From the NCBI GenBank assembly GCA_003134695.1, contig PLCB01000006.1:46853-99036 (forward strand): a stretch of DNA of 52,184 nt. The letters are read 5' to 3'. A program made the translations under genes and the position numbers. Each line of letters opens with the position of its first letter. Position 1 is the first letter of the stretch. The notes under the pieces are model-generated. The model was not told the DNA's origin. It saw only the letters and a program-made list of their open reading frames with translations, and ran no database searches. Positions 24,639 through 32,550 of the stretch are shown here, piece after piece. Source of the DNA: Candidatus Zemynaea palustris. GTDB taxonomy: Bacteria > Vulcanimicrobiota > Vulcanimicrobiia > Vulcanimicrobiales > Vulcanimicrobiaceae.

Positions 24639-25826
24639 CTAGGCGGCCGAGCGAACCCGGAGTGCCGGGGCGCGGACGCGCACAATGACGTACGAAAGCG
24701 CTGCGATCAGCGGCGACAAGCTCGCGGCTTCGAGCGCCGAAGCCGCGCCGAACTGTGTAACCACAATCCCGATCCCGGCGACGAGCGCCGAGCCCACACC
24801 GAACGAGACGCCGTTCATGAGGCCGAGCGCCATCCCCAAGTTTTTCGGAAGCATCGCCTGGACCATTGAGACGCCGGGCGCATTCTGCACGGCAAGGAGT
24901 GCACTGCCGGTGAGCAACGCGAGAATGCCAAGCGGAATCGGTAACACGAAGAAGCCAAGCAAGAACGGCACGGACCCGCACAGCGCCGCGATCGAGATGC
25001 GAACCGGACCGTAGCGGTCTGAGAGCGTTCCACCGGCATACAAGCCGACCGACGAAATCAACAAGAACGCCGTCACGACCTCGCCCGCCACCGGAATCGA
25101 GAAGCCACGACCGACCAGCAAGTTCGGCAAGAACGCGATGAACGCGCCGCTCGTGAAATGACGCAGCGCCGTGCTCGTCATGATCAAACCGACGCCGACG
25201 CGATCGACCGGCCCGTGCGAAGCCGAGTGCGCCTGTGAAGAGCCGTGGATCTCTTCCGCCTTCCGATCGACGTGCCGCATGAGCGCAAAGAGCGAACCGA
25301 TAGCGAGGATACCCGGCACGGCCATCAACAGCGATCCCCGCGAACCGAGATTTGCATACAGCAGCGCGATCGCGACGGGACCGAGCGCGTAGCCGAGCTG
25401 TCCGCCGATCTGGAAGATCGAGATTCCGCTCGCGCGGCGCGCGCCGCTGAGCATCGCGGAGTATTTTCCGGCTTCCGGATGCAGCACCGCCGAACCGATC
25501 CCGCCGACGACGAGGCACAAGGTGAGCAGCCAAATCGACGAGAGCGTCCCCGCGATCGAAAGTGCCGTCATCGTCAAGGTCAGCGCAGCCGGCAAGAACC
25601 ACCATCGGCCGTGCCGGTCGGTGTATGCGCCGAAGAACGGCTGAACGATCGAACTCGTCAGATACCAAACGAAAACGAGCACGCCCTGATACACCGGCGA
25701 GATATGTTGGCTCGAGAGGACGAGGAAGATCGTGAAGGGAGCGGTGCCCGAGTAAAAGTCGCTGACGCCGTGCGCAAAGGCGATGACGGAGAGCCCGCGC
25801 AGGCTCCATTGCCGGGGGGAGGGCAT
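24639..25826 (-). CDS. MFS exporter, fosmidomycin-resistance (Fsr)-like
   Basis: From MPSPRQWSLRGLSVIAFAHG the protein is 395 residues with 12 predicted membrane segments. GVSDFYSGTAPF, QPFFGAYTDRHGRWWFLP (the MFS loop 2-3 motif), GGIGSAVLHPEAGKYSAMLS and a second-half GTLSDRYGP loop match the Fsr group of drug:H+ antiporters. Likely a small-molecule exporter in the inner membrane; the real substrate is not deducible. It converges with glcE with only 9 bp between, and diverges from the small secreted protein gene. Confidence 0.85.
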   Translation of the reverse strand: MPSPRQWSLRGLSVIAFAHGVSDFYSGTAPFTIFLVLSSQHISPVYQGVLVFVWYLTSSIVQPFFGAYTDRHGRWWFLPAALTLTMTALSIAGTLSSIWLLTLCLVVGGIGSAVLHPEAGKYSAMLSGARRASGISIFQIGGQLGYALGPVAIALLYANLGSRGSLLMAVPGILAIGSLFALMRHVDRKAEEIHGSSQAHSASHGPVDRVGVGLIMTSTALRHFTSGAFIAFLPNLLVGRGFSIPVAGEVVTAFLLISSVGLYAGGTLSDRYGPVRISIAALCGSVPFLLGFFVLPIPLGILALLTGSALLAVQNAPGVSMVQAMLPKNLGMALGLMNGVSFGVGSALVAGIGIVVTQFGAASALEAASLSPLIAALSYVIVRVRAPALRVRSAA

Positions 25827-25928
25827 GCCCGTCGGCTTCGACGGAGGACCGTTCCTCCATCCCCCGAAGCGCGGTCCAGCGGCCGCTTCGCGGCGCCGAA
25901 AAACCGCGTCTTCCAAGGAGACGTTTGT

Positions 25929-26153
25929 ATGCTTCGTATTCTCTGTCTCGCACTTATCATAGCGTTCGTCGGCAGCATTACCCCATCGCTTGCCCAAGGC
26001 ACGACCGGCTCGAGTGGGCACGCGTTGAAACACAAGACAGCAACGGTGCACAGCCCGACGATAATGATGAAGAGTAAGAAAAACCACCATCCCAAGGTCG
26101 GCAAGAAGGGCAAGAAGGGCAGCGGCAACACCGGCGGCCACCCGCCGAAGTAA
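25929..26153 (+). CDS. Small secreted Lys/His/Gly-rich protein, unknown function
   Basis: A good ribosome-binding site (AAGGAG, 8 bp before ATG) precedes a 74-residue product. Residues 1-22 are a clear signal peptide (MLRILCLALIIAFVG...SLAQ). The mature part is ~50 residues, with no acidic residues, many Lys, His, Gly and Ser, and a C-terminal KKGKKGSGNTGGHPPK. No family is recognised. Such a basic, disordered exported peptide could bind cell wall, nucleic acid or metal; that is speculation. It stands between the divergent MFS gene and pepP. Confidence 0.6.
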   Translation: MLRILCLALIIAFVGSITPSLAQGTTGSSGHALKHKTATVHSPTIMMKSKKNHHPKVGKKGKKGSGNTGGHPPK

Positions 26154-26224
26154 CGCTTCCGCGCGGGCCTTGACGCTCACCAGCGCTCGGGGGCCCGGAG
26201 GGTCGAATAGAGAAAGGACGCGGC

Positions 26225-27544
26225 GTGAAGATCTATGCTGAACGCCGCGCCGCTTTTGCCCGCTCGATGGGCGAAAACGCCGTCGCCATCATCCCCTCAG
26301 CGCGCCACGCGACGCGCAACGCCGACACCGACTACGAGTTCCGGCAAAACTCGGATTTCTATTACTTAACGGGCCTCAAGGAGCCGGACGCCGTGCTCGT
26401 CATCGCGCCGCACCTCGAGAAGCAGCGCGTCATCATGTTTCTTCGGGCACGCGACCGGACGGCCGAGATTTGGAACGGGAAACGGGTCGGCATCGAAGGT
26501 GCGGTCGCCGATTTCGGGATGGAGGCAGCCTTTCCGATCGACGAATTGGCCGCGAAGTTGCCCGAGTTTCTGGTCGGTGCCGCGACGCTCTACTACGGCC
26601 TCGGCTACGAGGAGAAACTCGATCGCACGGTGCTCGATGCCGTCAAGAACGCGCGCTGGCAAGTCCGGCGAGGCGGGACGGCTCCGCTCACGTTCTCCGA
26701 GCCGGGGACGTCGCTCCACGAGATGCGCTTGCGCAAGACGCCGCAAGAACTCGACGCGATGCGCCGGGCCGCGGCGGCTTCGCGCGCCGGTCATGAGGCC
26801 GGGATGCGCGCGACGCGTCCGGGGATGTGGGAGTACGAACTCGAGGCGATCATCGAGTATCAGTACAAACTGGCCGGCGCCCAAGACACCGCGTATCCGT
26901 CGATCGTCGCCGGCGGCGCTAACGCGACGATCCTTCATTACAATACGAACCGCGACAAGCTCAGCGCCGGCGACCTCGTCTTGATCGACAGCGGAGCCGA
27001 ATTCGACGTCTACGCGAGCGACGTGACGCGCACGTGGCCGGTCAACGGAAAATTCAGCGCCGAGCAGCGCGCCATCTACGACATCGTCTTACGCGCCCAA
27101 AAAGCCGGCATCGATCAAGTGCGGCCGGGCCGTTCGTTCAACGCCTATCACGACGCCGCGGTGCGCACGATCACCGAAGGGCTCGTCGACATCGGCCTGC
27201 TGAAGGGCTCGATCGACCAACTGATCGAGACCAACAAGTTCTTCGATTTCTATCCGCATCGCACGGGCCACTGGATCGGTCTCGACGTCCACGACGTGGG
27301 CCGCTACAAGACGCCCGACGACAAATACCGTGCGCTGGAACCGGGGATGGTGATGACCGTCGAACCCGGGATCTACGTGCAAGCCGATCTGGACGTGCCG
27401 GAACGCTGGAAAGGCATCGGCGTGCGCATCGAAGACGACGTGCTGTGCACGACGAGCGAACCAGACGTCCTGACCGCTGAGATTCCGAAAGAAGTCGGCG
27501 ACCTCGAAGCGATCGTCGGCAGCGAAGCCCTCGCGCGCGTTTGA
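26225..27544 (+). CDS. pepP: Xaa-Pro aminopeptidase (M24 family)
   Basis: The 439-residue protein starts at GTG after AGAAAGGA. The N-terminal creatinase-like domain (RNADTDYEFRQNSDFYYLTGL) is typical of PepP. The pita-bread catalytic domain has the five dinuclear metal ligands: two Asp in LIDSGAEFDVYASDVTRTWPV, His in HRTGHWIGLDVHD, Glu in VMTVEPGIY and Glu in GVRIEDDVL. It removes N-terminal residues preceding proline, in the cytoplasm. The stop overlaps the TTG start of the next gene (TTGA). Confidence 0.93.
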   Translation: MKIYAERRAAFARSMGENAVAIIPSARHATRNADTDYEFRQNSDFYYLTGLKEPDAVLVIAPHLEKQRVIMFLRARDRTAEIWNGKRVGIEGAVADFGMEAAFPIDELAAKLPEFLVGAATLYYGLGYEEKLDRTVLDAVKNARWQVRRGGTAPLTFSEPGTSLHEMRLRKTPQELDAMRRAAAASRAGHEAGMRATRPGMWEYELEAIIEYQYKLAGAQDTAYPSIVAGGANATILHYNTNRDKLSAGDLVLIDSGAEFDVYASDVTRTWPVNGKFSAEQRAIYDIVLRAQKAGIDQVRPGRSFNAYHDAAVRTITEGLVDIGLLKGSIDQLIETNKFFDFYPHRTGHWIGLDVHDVGRYKTPDDKYRALEPGMVMTVEPGIYVQADLDVPERWKGIGVRIEDDVLCTTSEPDVLTAEIPKEVGDLEAIVGSEALARV

Positions 27545-28392
27545 AGGTCACCGTCGTCGGAGCCTCGGGCTTCGTCGGGCGACATCTCGTCATGGCGTTG
27601 GTCGCTCGCGGCGATCGGGTGATCGCAGCGTCGGTGCGCAGCGACGTGGGTGGGGCAGCACAGGCTTGTGACGGCGCCGACGCGGTCGTCGTTCTGGCGG
27701 GTGAAAGCATCGCGCAACGCTGGACCGAAGCCGCGAAGCGCCGCTTTTGGGAGAGCCGCGTCGAGCGGACGCACGCGCTCATCGCGCGCTTCGCGCAACT
27801 CGCTGCGCCCCCGAACGCCTATATCTCGGCTTCGGCGACCGGCTATTATCCGACGAGCGAAACCGCAACGTACGACGAATCGAGCCCGCCGGGCGACGGC
27901 TTTCTGGCACGACTCTGCGTCGCGTGGGAAGCCGCAGCGGACGAGGCGACTTCAAGCCAAACGCGGGTTGCCAAGATTCGCACGGGACTCGTACTCGGCA
28001 CCGACGGCGGTACGCTCAAGGCGCTGCTGCCGCTGTTTCGACTCGGCCTAGGCGGCCCGATCGCGAGCGGCCGCCAGTGGTACTCGTGGATCCACATCGA
28101 CGATCTCGTCGGAATCTATCTTGCCGCGATCGACGGAATCGGCGGCGTCCTCAACGCCACCGCGCCCCACCCCGTCACCAACGCCGAATTCACGCGCGCG
28201 CTCGCGTCGGCCGTGCACCGGCCCGCGTTCTTGCCGGTTCCCGCATTTGCCCCGCGCCTGATCCTCGGCGAAGGCGGCGACATCGCCATCCTCGGCCAGC
28301 GCGTCCTGCCGGAGCGAACGCTTGCCAACGGCTATCGCTTCAAATTCGAGACGCTCGACGGTGCGCTGACCGACCTTCTTGCGAAAACCTGA
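27541..28392 (+). CDS. SDR39U1/YfcH-type NAD(P)-dependent epimerase (TIGR01777)
   Basis: The 283-residue protein begins at TTG in a TTGA overlap with pepP. An N-terminal Rossmann motif VTVVGASGFVGRHLV is followed by VVLAGESIAQRWTEAAKRRFWESRVERT, the hallmark of the YfcH/SDR39U1 family, then ISASATGYYP (catalytic Tyr region) and WYSWIHIDDLVGIYLAAI. A C-terminal DUF1731 segment (PVPAFAPRLILGE) is present. Members have no firmly assigned substrate. Confidence 0.88.
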   Translation: MKVTVVGASGFVGRHLVMALVARGDRVIAASVRSDVGGAAQACDGADAVVVLAGESIAQRWTEAAKRRFWESRVERTHALIARFAQLAAPPNAYISASATGYYPTSETATYDESSPPGDGFLARLCVAWEAAADEATSSQTRVAKIRTGLVLGTDGGTLKALLPLFRLGLGGPIASGRQWYSWIHIDDLVGIYLAAIDGIGGVLNATAPHPVTNAEFTRALASAVHRPAFLPVPAFAPRLILGEGGDIAILGQRVLPERTLANGYRFKFETLDGALTDLLAKT

Positions 28393-28393
28393 G

Positions 28394-29335
28394 TTACCCG
28401 GTCAACGTCATCGCGCGCTCGGCCTCGCGAGCTTCGAGATACTTTTCGGCCTCCATCGAGGCTTTGCAGCCCATTCCGGCGGCAGTGACGGCCTGGCGAT
28501 AGCGATGATCGTACACGTCGCCGGCGACGAAGACGCCCTCGATGGCCGTTCGCACGCCGTCCCTCGAGACAAGGTACCCTTGTTTGTCGAGTTCGAGTTG
28601 GTCGCGAAAAATCGCGGTGTTCGGATCGTGGCCGATCGCGACGAACATCGCGTCCGCTTCGAGTTCGAAGGACGTGCCGCTGGACAGATCGCGCACTACC
28701 AGCGACTCGACCTTGAACTCGCCTTTGACTTCCTCGACGGCGGCGTTCCAGATGAACTCGATCTTCGAATGGTTCATCGCTCGCTCGGCCATGATCTTGC
28801 TGGCGCGCAGCGCGTCGCGCCGGTGAACAACCGTGACCTTCGAACCGAAGCGCGTCAGAAAGAGCGCTTCTTCCATCGCGGAGTCGCCGCCGCCGACGAC
28901 CACGATGCGCCGATCCCGGAAGAACGCGCCGTCGCACGTGGCGCACGACGAGACCCCCTGGCCGCGTAATCGCTCTTCGCCCGGAATACCGAGCCAACGG
29001 GCGCTCGCGCCGGTCGCGACGATCACGCTCTCGGCCTGATACTCCCGGTCGTCGGTCCACACGCGCAGCGATCTTTTCGTGAAGTCGACCTTGACCACGT
29101 CGACGTTTTCGATCTTCGCGCCGAAGCGTTCCGCCTGAGCGCGAAACGTCTCCATCAACTCGGGGCCCATGATTCCGTTGGGGAACCCCGGGTAATTCTC
29201 GACTTCGGTCGTCAGCATCAGTTGACCGCCGTACTGATAGCCGGCGAAAACGAGCGGTGCCAGGTTCGCACGCGCCGCGTAGATCGCCGCCGTCAAGCCC
29301 GCCGGCCCGGAGCCGATGATGATGAGCCGTTCCAT
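28394..29335 (-). CDS. trxB: Thioredoxin reductase
   Basis: From MERLIIIGSGPAGLTAAIYAA the protein is 313 residues. FAD binding is by GSGPAG near the start, the redox-active pair is C131/C134 (CATC), NADPH binding is by VVGGGDSAMEEALFLT, and the C-terminal FAD motif is GVFVAGDVYDHRYRQAVTAAGMG. It reduces thioredoxin with NADPH. No thioredoxin gene adjoins it, although a thioredoxin-fold fusion is encoded at 35.3-36.9 kb. It converges with the epimerase gene (1-bp gap). Confidence 0.95.
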   Translation of the reverse strand: MERLIIIGSGPAGLTAAIYAARANLAPLVFAGYQYGGQLMLTTEVENYPGFPNGIMGPELMETFRAQAERFGAKIENVDVVKVDFTKRSLRVWTDDREYQAESVIVATGASARWLGIPGEERLRGQGVSSCATCDGAFFRDRRIVVVGGGDSAMEEALFLTRFGSKVTVVHRRDALRASKIMAERAMNHSKIEFIWNAAVEEVKGEFKVESLVVRDLSSGTSFELEADAMFVAIGHDPNTAIFRDQLELDKQGYLVSRDGVRTAIEGVFVAGDVYDHRYRQAVTAAGMGCKASMEAEKYLEAREAERAMTLTG

Positions 29336-29372
29336 TCCAGGTACTTCGACTACGAGACGGGCCCGTCCGGTT

Positions 29373-30392
29373 TCACGGTACCAGAACGACCTTGCCGACG
29401 TTCTTCGCTTCCTGCAATCGGCGCAGCCCAACGCCGGCCTCCGAGAATGGGACGACCAAATCCAGCAGCGGCTTAACGACGCCGGCTTCGTAGAGCTCGC
29501 CAATGGCGCGCATCTCCTCCGCGAGCATCGCCGTCTCGCCGAAGAGATGCCCCATGTTGACGCCGGCAACCGTACGATTGTCGGAAAGGAGCTTCATCGG
29601 ACTGAACTTGGGGACGCGCAAGATCTGCCGGAGGACGTGCAACATGTTTCGTTTCGATCCCGACATCAAGTTGGCGAATCCGAAGCAGACGAGCCGCCCG
29701 CAGGGCTTGAGCAAGTCGTAGCCCCTGCGCCAATCGGCGCCTCCCAGCGCATCGAGCACGATATCGACTCCAGAGCCACCCGTCAGCCGGCGCACTTCCT
29801 GTGCGTAGTCGGCGGTACGGTAGTCGATCGGATAGGTGCACCCGTTCGCTCTCAGGGCATCGAGCTTGGCGCGCGACGCCGTTCCGAACGTCGTTACGCC
29901 GCCGACGTTGCGACACAACTGGAGTACCGCGGTCCCGACACCGCCTGCGGCCTGATGGATGAGCACGGATTCGCCGGGGCGCAAAGAAGCTATCCGATGC
30001 AGCATGTGATACGCCGTGAGGTAATTGACTGGAATCGCCGCGGCTTCTTCGAACGTCATGGTGTCGGGAATCGGAACGATCTGCTGCGCACCGAGGCACA
30101 GCGTGTCGGCGTGCGCGCCGAATTTGATCATCGCCATTACGCGCCGGCCGATCAGCCCGCCGCCGACGCCCTCACCGACGGCGTCGACGATCCCCGCGGC
30201 TTCGTAGCCGAGGACGCACGGCGTGCGCGGCGCGTCGGGATACAACCCGCAGCTCGCCAGGAGGTCTGCGAAGTTTAGGCCGGCGGCGCGAACGCGAATC
30301 CGTACCTGACCCGCAGCCGGCGTCGGATCCGGGCTGTCGCGCACCTCGAACGACTCCGGTCCACGGTGCCCAGTTAACCACAGCGCTCGCAT
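29373..30392 (-). CDS. Zinc-independent MDR/quinone oxidoreductase (VAT1-like)
   Basis: The 339-residue protein starts at MRALWLTGHRGPESFEVRD. It is a medium-chain dehydrogenase/reductase: GLNFADLLASCGLYPDAPRTP near 50 and IHQAAGGVGTAVLQLCR, the NADPH-binding motif, near 150. Zinc-ligand patterns of alcohol dehydrogenases are absent, so it is a quinone or enone reductase. The segment GSKRNMLHVLRQIL and the C-terminal VPFSEAGVGLRRLQEAKNVGKVVLVP recall the VAT1 subgroup. Its substrate is not evident. It lies 37 bp after trxB in the same direction of transcription and may share an operon with it. Confidence 0.88.
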   Translation of the reverse strand: MRALWLTGHRGPESFEVRDSPDPTPAAGQVRIRVRAAGLNFADLLASCGLYPDAPRTPCVLGYEAAGIVDAVGEGVGGGLIGRRVMAMIKFGAHADTLCLGAQQIVPIPDTMTFEEAAAIPVNYLTAYHMLHRIASLRPGESVLIHQAAGGVGTAVLQLCRNVGGVTTFGTASRAKLDALRANGCTYPIDYRTADYAQEVRRLTGGSGVDIVLDALGGADWRRGYDLLKPCGRLVCFGFANLMSGSKRNMLHVLRQILRVPKFSPMKLLSDNRTVAGVNMGHLFGETAMLAEEMRAIGELYEAGVVKPLLDLVVPFSEAGVGLRRLQEAKNVGKVVLVP

Positions 30393-30425
30393 GTTCGGGT
30401 CGCTTCGCGGCGAACAAACGGTCAC

Positions 30426-31244
30426 ATGCTCGAAGACGATTTCAGCGATGTTTTTCGAAAGGCCAAACGCGGCACCGGCGTCAGCGACGCGACGATCGCG
30501 GCGCAGACGGGCCTCAACCTCGCCAAATTGCAAGCCTGGACCAACGGCGACGGCGTCCCGAGCGATGCGGAGGCGCGCGCGATCGCGCGCTGTCTCGATC
30601 TCGACCCGGGAAAACTTGCCGATCTGGCCGGGCAGCGCTGGCATCCGCACGTCGCGCTTCCGAATGAAGTCCGGCATCATCCGCACGATCCGCATCCGTC
30701 CAACGGCTACCTGTTTCACTTGGAAGACGGGAAGACGGCGGCGTTGATCGACCCGGCGGGGCTGCCGGCGAATCTCATGCGCGCGATCGGCGAAGGTCCG
30801 TACGCGTTGCGCTACATCCTGATCACCCATAAGCACGCCGATCACTGCGATGCGACCGCCGACGTCGCGCGCGTGTTCCCCGACGCGCAGATCGTGATGC
30901 ACCAGGCCGACGCTTTTGCCATCGGCGCGCTCGCCCATAAAGCCTTGCCCGTGAAGGACGGCGAGAGCGTGCCCTTCGGCGACGGTGCCGAAGTTCGCAT
31001 GCTGCACACGCCCGGGCACACCGACGGCTCGTCGTGTTTCATGTTCCGATCGACCCTGTTCACCGGCGACACGCTGTTCGCGGGGAGCGTCGGCGGTGCG
31101 TTCGGCGACGTCAGCACGTATGCCGACATCCTCGACAGCGTTCGCAACAAACTCTTCAGATTAGACGACGAGACCGTGATCATGCCGGGTCACGGCCCAC
31201 CCTCGACGATCGCCGAAGAGAAAGCGCACAACCCGTTCTTCTAG
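30426..31244 (+). CDS. Metallo-beta-lactamase-fold hydrolase with N-terminal XRE-like HTH
   Basis: The 272-residue protein has two parts. Residues ~1-70 look like a Cro/XRE helix-turn-helix (FRKAKRGTGVSDATIAAQTG, LNLAKLQAWTNGDGVPSDAE). Residues ~75-272 are a glyoxalase-II-type metallo-beta-lactamase fold with THKHADH (134-140), the metal-binding HTPGHTDGS, FTGDTLFAG and PGHGPPSTI. All metal ligands are present, so a thioester or persulfide hydrolase activity is likely. The HTH could target it to DNA or be a recognition module; I know of no function for this fusion. Its last 27 bp are repeated at 32422. Confidence 0.83.
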   Translation: MLEDDFSDVFRKAKRGTGVSDATIAAQTGLNLAKLQAWTNGDGVPSDAEARAIARCLDLDPGKLADLAGQRWHPHVALPNEVRHHPHDPHPSNGYLFHLEDGKTAALIDPAGLPANLMRAIGEGPYALRYILITHKHADHCDATADVARVFPDAQIVMHQADAFAIGALAHKALPVKDGESVPFGDGAEVRMLHTPGHTDGSSCFMFRSTLFTGDTLFAGSVGGAFGDVSTYADILDSVRNKLFRLDDETVIMPGHGPPSTIAEEKAHNPFF

Positions 31245-31245
31245 G
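31219..31245 (+). repeat. 27-bp direct repeat, left copy (3' end of the HTH-MBL gene)
   Basis: The run AGAAAGCGCACAACCC-N-TTCTTCTAGG includes the last codons (KAHNPFF) and stop of the MBL gene. It recurs at 32422-32448 with one difference (G31235 to C). The pair bounds a ~1.2-kb lower-GC module. Confidence 0.9.
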
Positions 31246-31248
31246 GGT

Positions 31249-31280
31249 CGCCGAGGGTAGCCCAAGGTTACCGATGGGCG
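31249..31280 (+). terminator. Hairpin immediately after the HTH-MBL gene
   Basis: GGTAGCC / GGTTACC (7 bp with one G-U, loop CAA, 31256-31272) sits inside a CGCC / GGCG outer stem. There is no T-run, so it may be a weak or Rho-assisted terminator, or part of the leader of the next gene. Confidence 0.4.
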
Positions 31281-31355
31281 CCAAAGGCCGGGTTGTGCCT
31301 CGCAGGATAGCTTCAATAAATTGATGCACCACCCATGCGGGCTAGGAGGTCGGCG

Positions 31356-32309
31356 ATGAAACGTCCCGTTTCGGCGCTATCTGCTGCACTGTTCATCATC
31401 ACGCTCGGCGTGCCGGCCTGGGCCGCGACGTACGGTAGCGTCAACCTCATGGTTCCACTTACCATCGACGGCATACCCAACGTCCCAACGCCGGTTTTAA
31501 ATTGCATCATGCGCTCGAGCGCGGTCGGTGCTCTACCGTCCGCTTACCCCATTCCTAATGGCATTACGAGCTTGCTGCTGGCCCAGGCTCCGAATAGCCC
31601 AGGTTCTTCCTCATATCGTTATCGTGGCCCGGCCGTGGCTGTCGTTATCGTCAATTATGGCAATCCGAATTATCTTGGTACGGGTGCTGTCATCCGTTGC
31701 ACTTTCGACCCTGTCTGGGGATTCCAAATGACGCCCGCCTCGAACTATTATGTCGATTTCACGCTTCCCTCAGCGACGGGCACAGGCCCGACTTTCACAA
31801 CGAGCCCCATCGCAATTCAGGGCGTGCCGAAGCCGACGCCGACGCCGACGTTGTTGAGCGAGCGACTGATCATCATCGGCGTGGCGAAGCAGGAGATACG
31901 GGGCAACGCGTACCCGGTCCAGCCGCCGACTCGGGGGCCGGCTCTGACGAGATACGGAAACATCGCGCTGTTGGCCCCGCCTACCGCCAAGAAAACCTAC
32001 TACGACTTTATGTTGTGGCTTCCGCTAAGCGTCGACAGCTTGCCCAAACAGTCTCAAGAACCCGGTGTGCAGTGCTTGATTTTCTCAAGCCCCGTCGCCT
32101 TCCCAAAGGATAATTATTCCTCTACAGCCGCCGTGCCGCTGAGCCAGGGTTCAAACGGATATTTTTATCATGGTACCCCTGTTGCGGTACACATGGTCAG
32201 CAACGGTGAGATCGTGACGGGCACCGTCCTCCGCTGCAGTTTTTTCACTTTCCCAATGACGCGGTTCGCCCCAGGTTCGAAGGATCATGTTGATTTCATT
32301 CTTCCGTAG
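31356..32309 (+). CDS. Secreted protein of two duplicated ~105-residue domains, unknown family
   Basis: AGGAGG about 9 bp upstream decides for the ATG at 31356. The 317-residue product has a signal peptide (residues 1-24, ending PAWA). Two domains follow, 27-138 and 215-317, that align with each other: (V/L)PL(T/S)(I/V)D(G/S)(I/L)P near the start, one Cys after ~23 residues (C50, C240), GxPVAV, a second Cys in V(I/L)RC (C115, C294), and a closing YVDFTLP or HVDFILP. A Thr/Pro-rich linker (PKPTPTPTLL) separates them. The paired Cys probably form one disulfide per domain. Base composition is visibly less GC-rich than its neighbours. No known family is recognised. Confidence 0.72.
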   Translation: MKRPVSALSAALFIITLGVPAWAATYGSVNLMVPLTIDGIPNVPTPVLNCIMRSSAVGALPSAYPIPNGITSLLLAQAPNSPGSSSYRYRGPAVAVVIVNYGNPNYLGTGAVIRCTFDPVWGFQMTPASNYYVDFTLPSATGTGPTFTTSPIAIQGVPKPTPTPTLLSERLIIIGVAKQEIRGNAYPVQPPTRGPALTRYGNIALLAPPTAKKTYYDFMLWLPLSVDSLPKQSQEPGVQCLIFSSPVAFPKDNYSSTAAVPLSQGSNGYFYHGTPVAVHMVSNGEIVTGTVLRCSFFTFPMTRFAPGSKDHVDFILP

Positions 32310-32421
32310 CGCGTGGTTTAGTTCGCCGCCACTGTATCCGACCGATGGCTACCGAATGGCCACCGCGGCAAGATTTAGAAGCGGAAAAGCCTATGAAATC
32401 AAAGTTTCAGGCTAACAATAA

Positions 32422-32448
32422 AGAAAGCGCACAACCCCTTCTTCTAGG
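32422..32448 (+). repeat. 27-bp direct repeat, right copy
   Basis: This is a near-perfect (26/27) copy of 31219-31245, including codons for KAHNPFF and the stop, but outside any gene. Together the two copies delimit a segment of about 1.2 kb. Confidence 0.9.
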
Positions 32449-32548
32449 CTGACGCCTCCGGACGGGCGAAAGGGCCCCGTTCGAGGGTGGCGTAAGAGTA
32501 ACTCGAGCACGGGATTTCCGGTGCTCCTTAGTTCTTAAGAGGTTTTTT
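32449..32548 (+). promoter_or_regulatory. Candidate structured 5' leader with overlapping hairpins before the propeller lipoprotein gene
   Basis: An ACGCC / GGCGT stem (32452-32456, 32489-32493) encloses ACGGG / CCCGT (32462-32466, 32476-32480). Next comes GAGCAC / GTGCTC (32505-32510, 32521-32526). The 3' arm of this last stem overlaps a second possible hairpin, CTCCTTA / TAAGAG (about 32524-32541), followed by six T and then the ATG. The last two hairpins are mutually exclusive, as in attenuators or riboswitches. AAGAGG in the second would serve as ribosome-binding site. No known riboswitch class is recognised. Confidence 0.4.
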
Positions 32549-32550
32549 GC

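Noticed and set aside
24639-26180. Longer MFS reading frame starting at 26180.
   Set aside because: The first 118 residues are not transporter-like and cover the secreted peptide gene, which has a good ribosome-binding site and signal peptide on the other strand.
31255-31276. The GGTAGC...GGTTACCGATGG stretch resembles the P3 hairpin end of c-di-GMP-I (GEMM) riboswitches.
   Set aside because: The remaining conserved parts (5' arm, GAAA tetraloop and GGACGCAAAGCC core) are missing around it, so the similarity is to one hairpin only.
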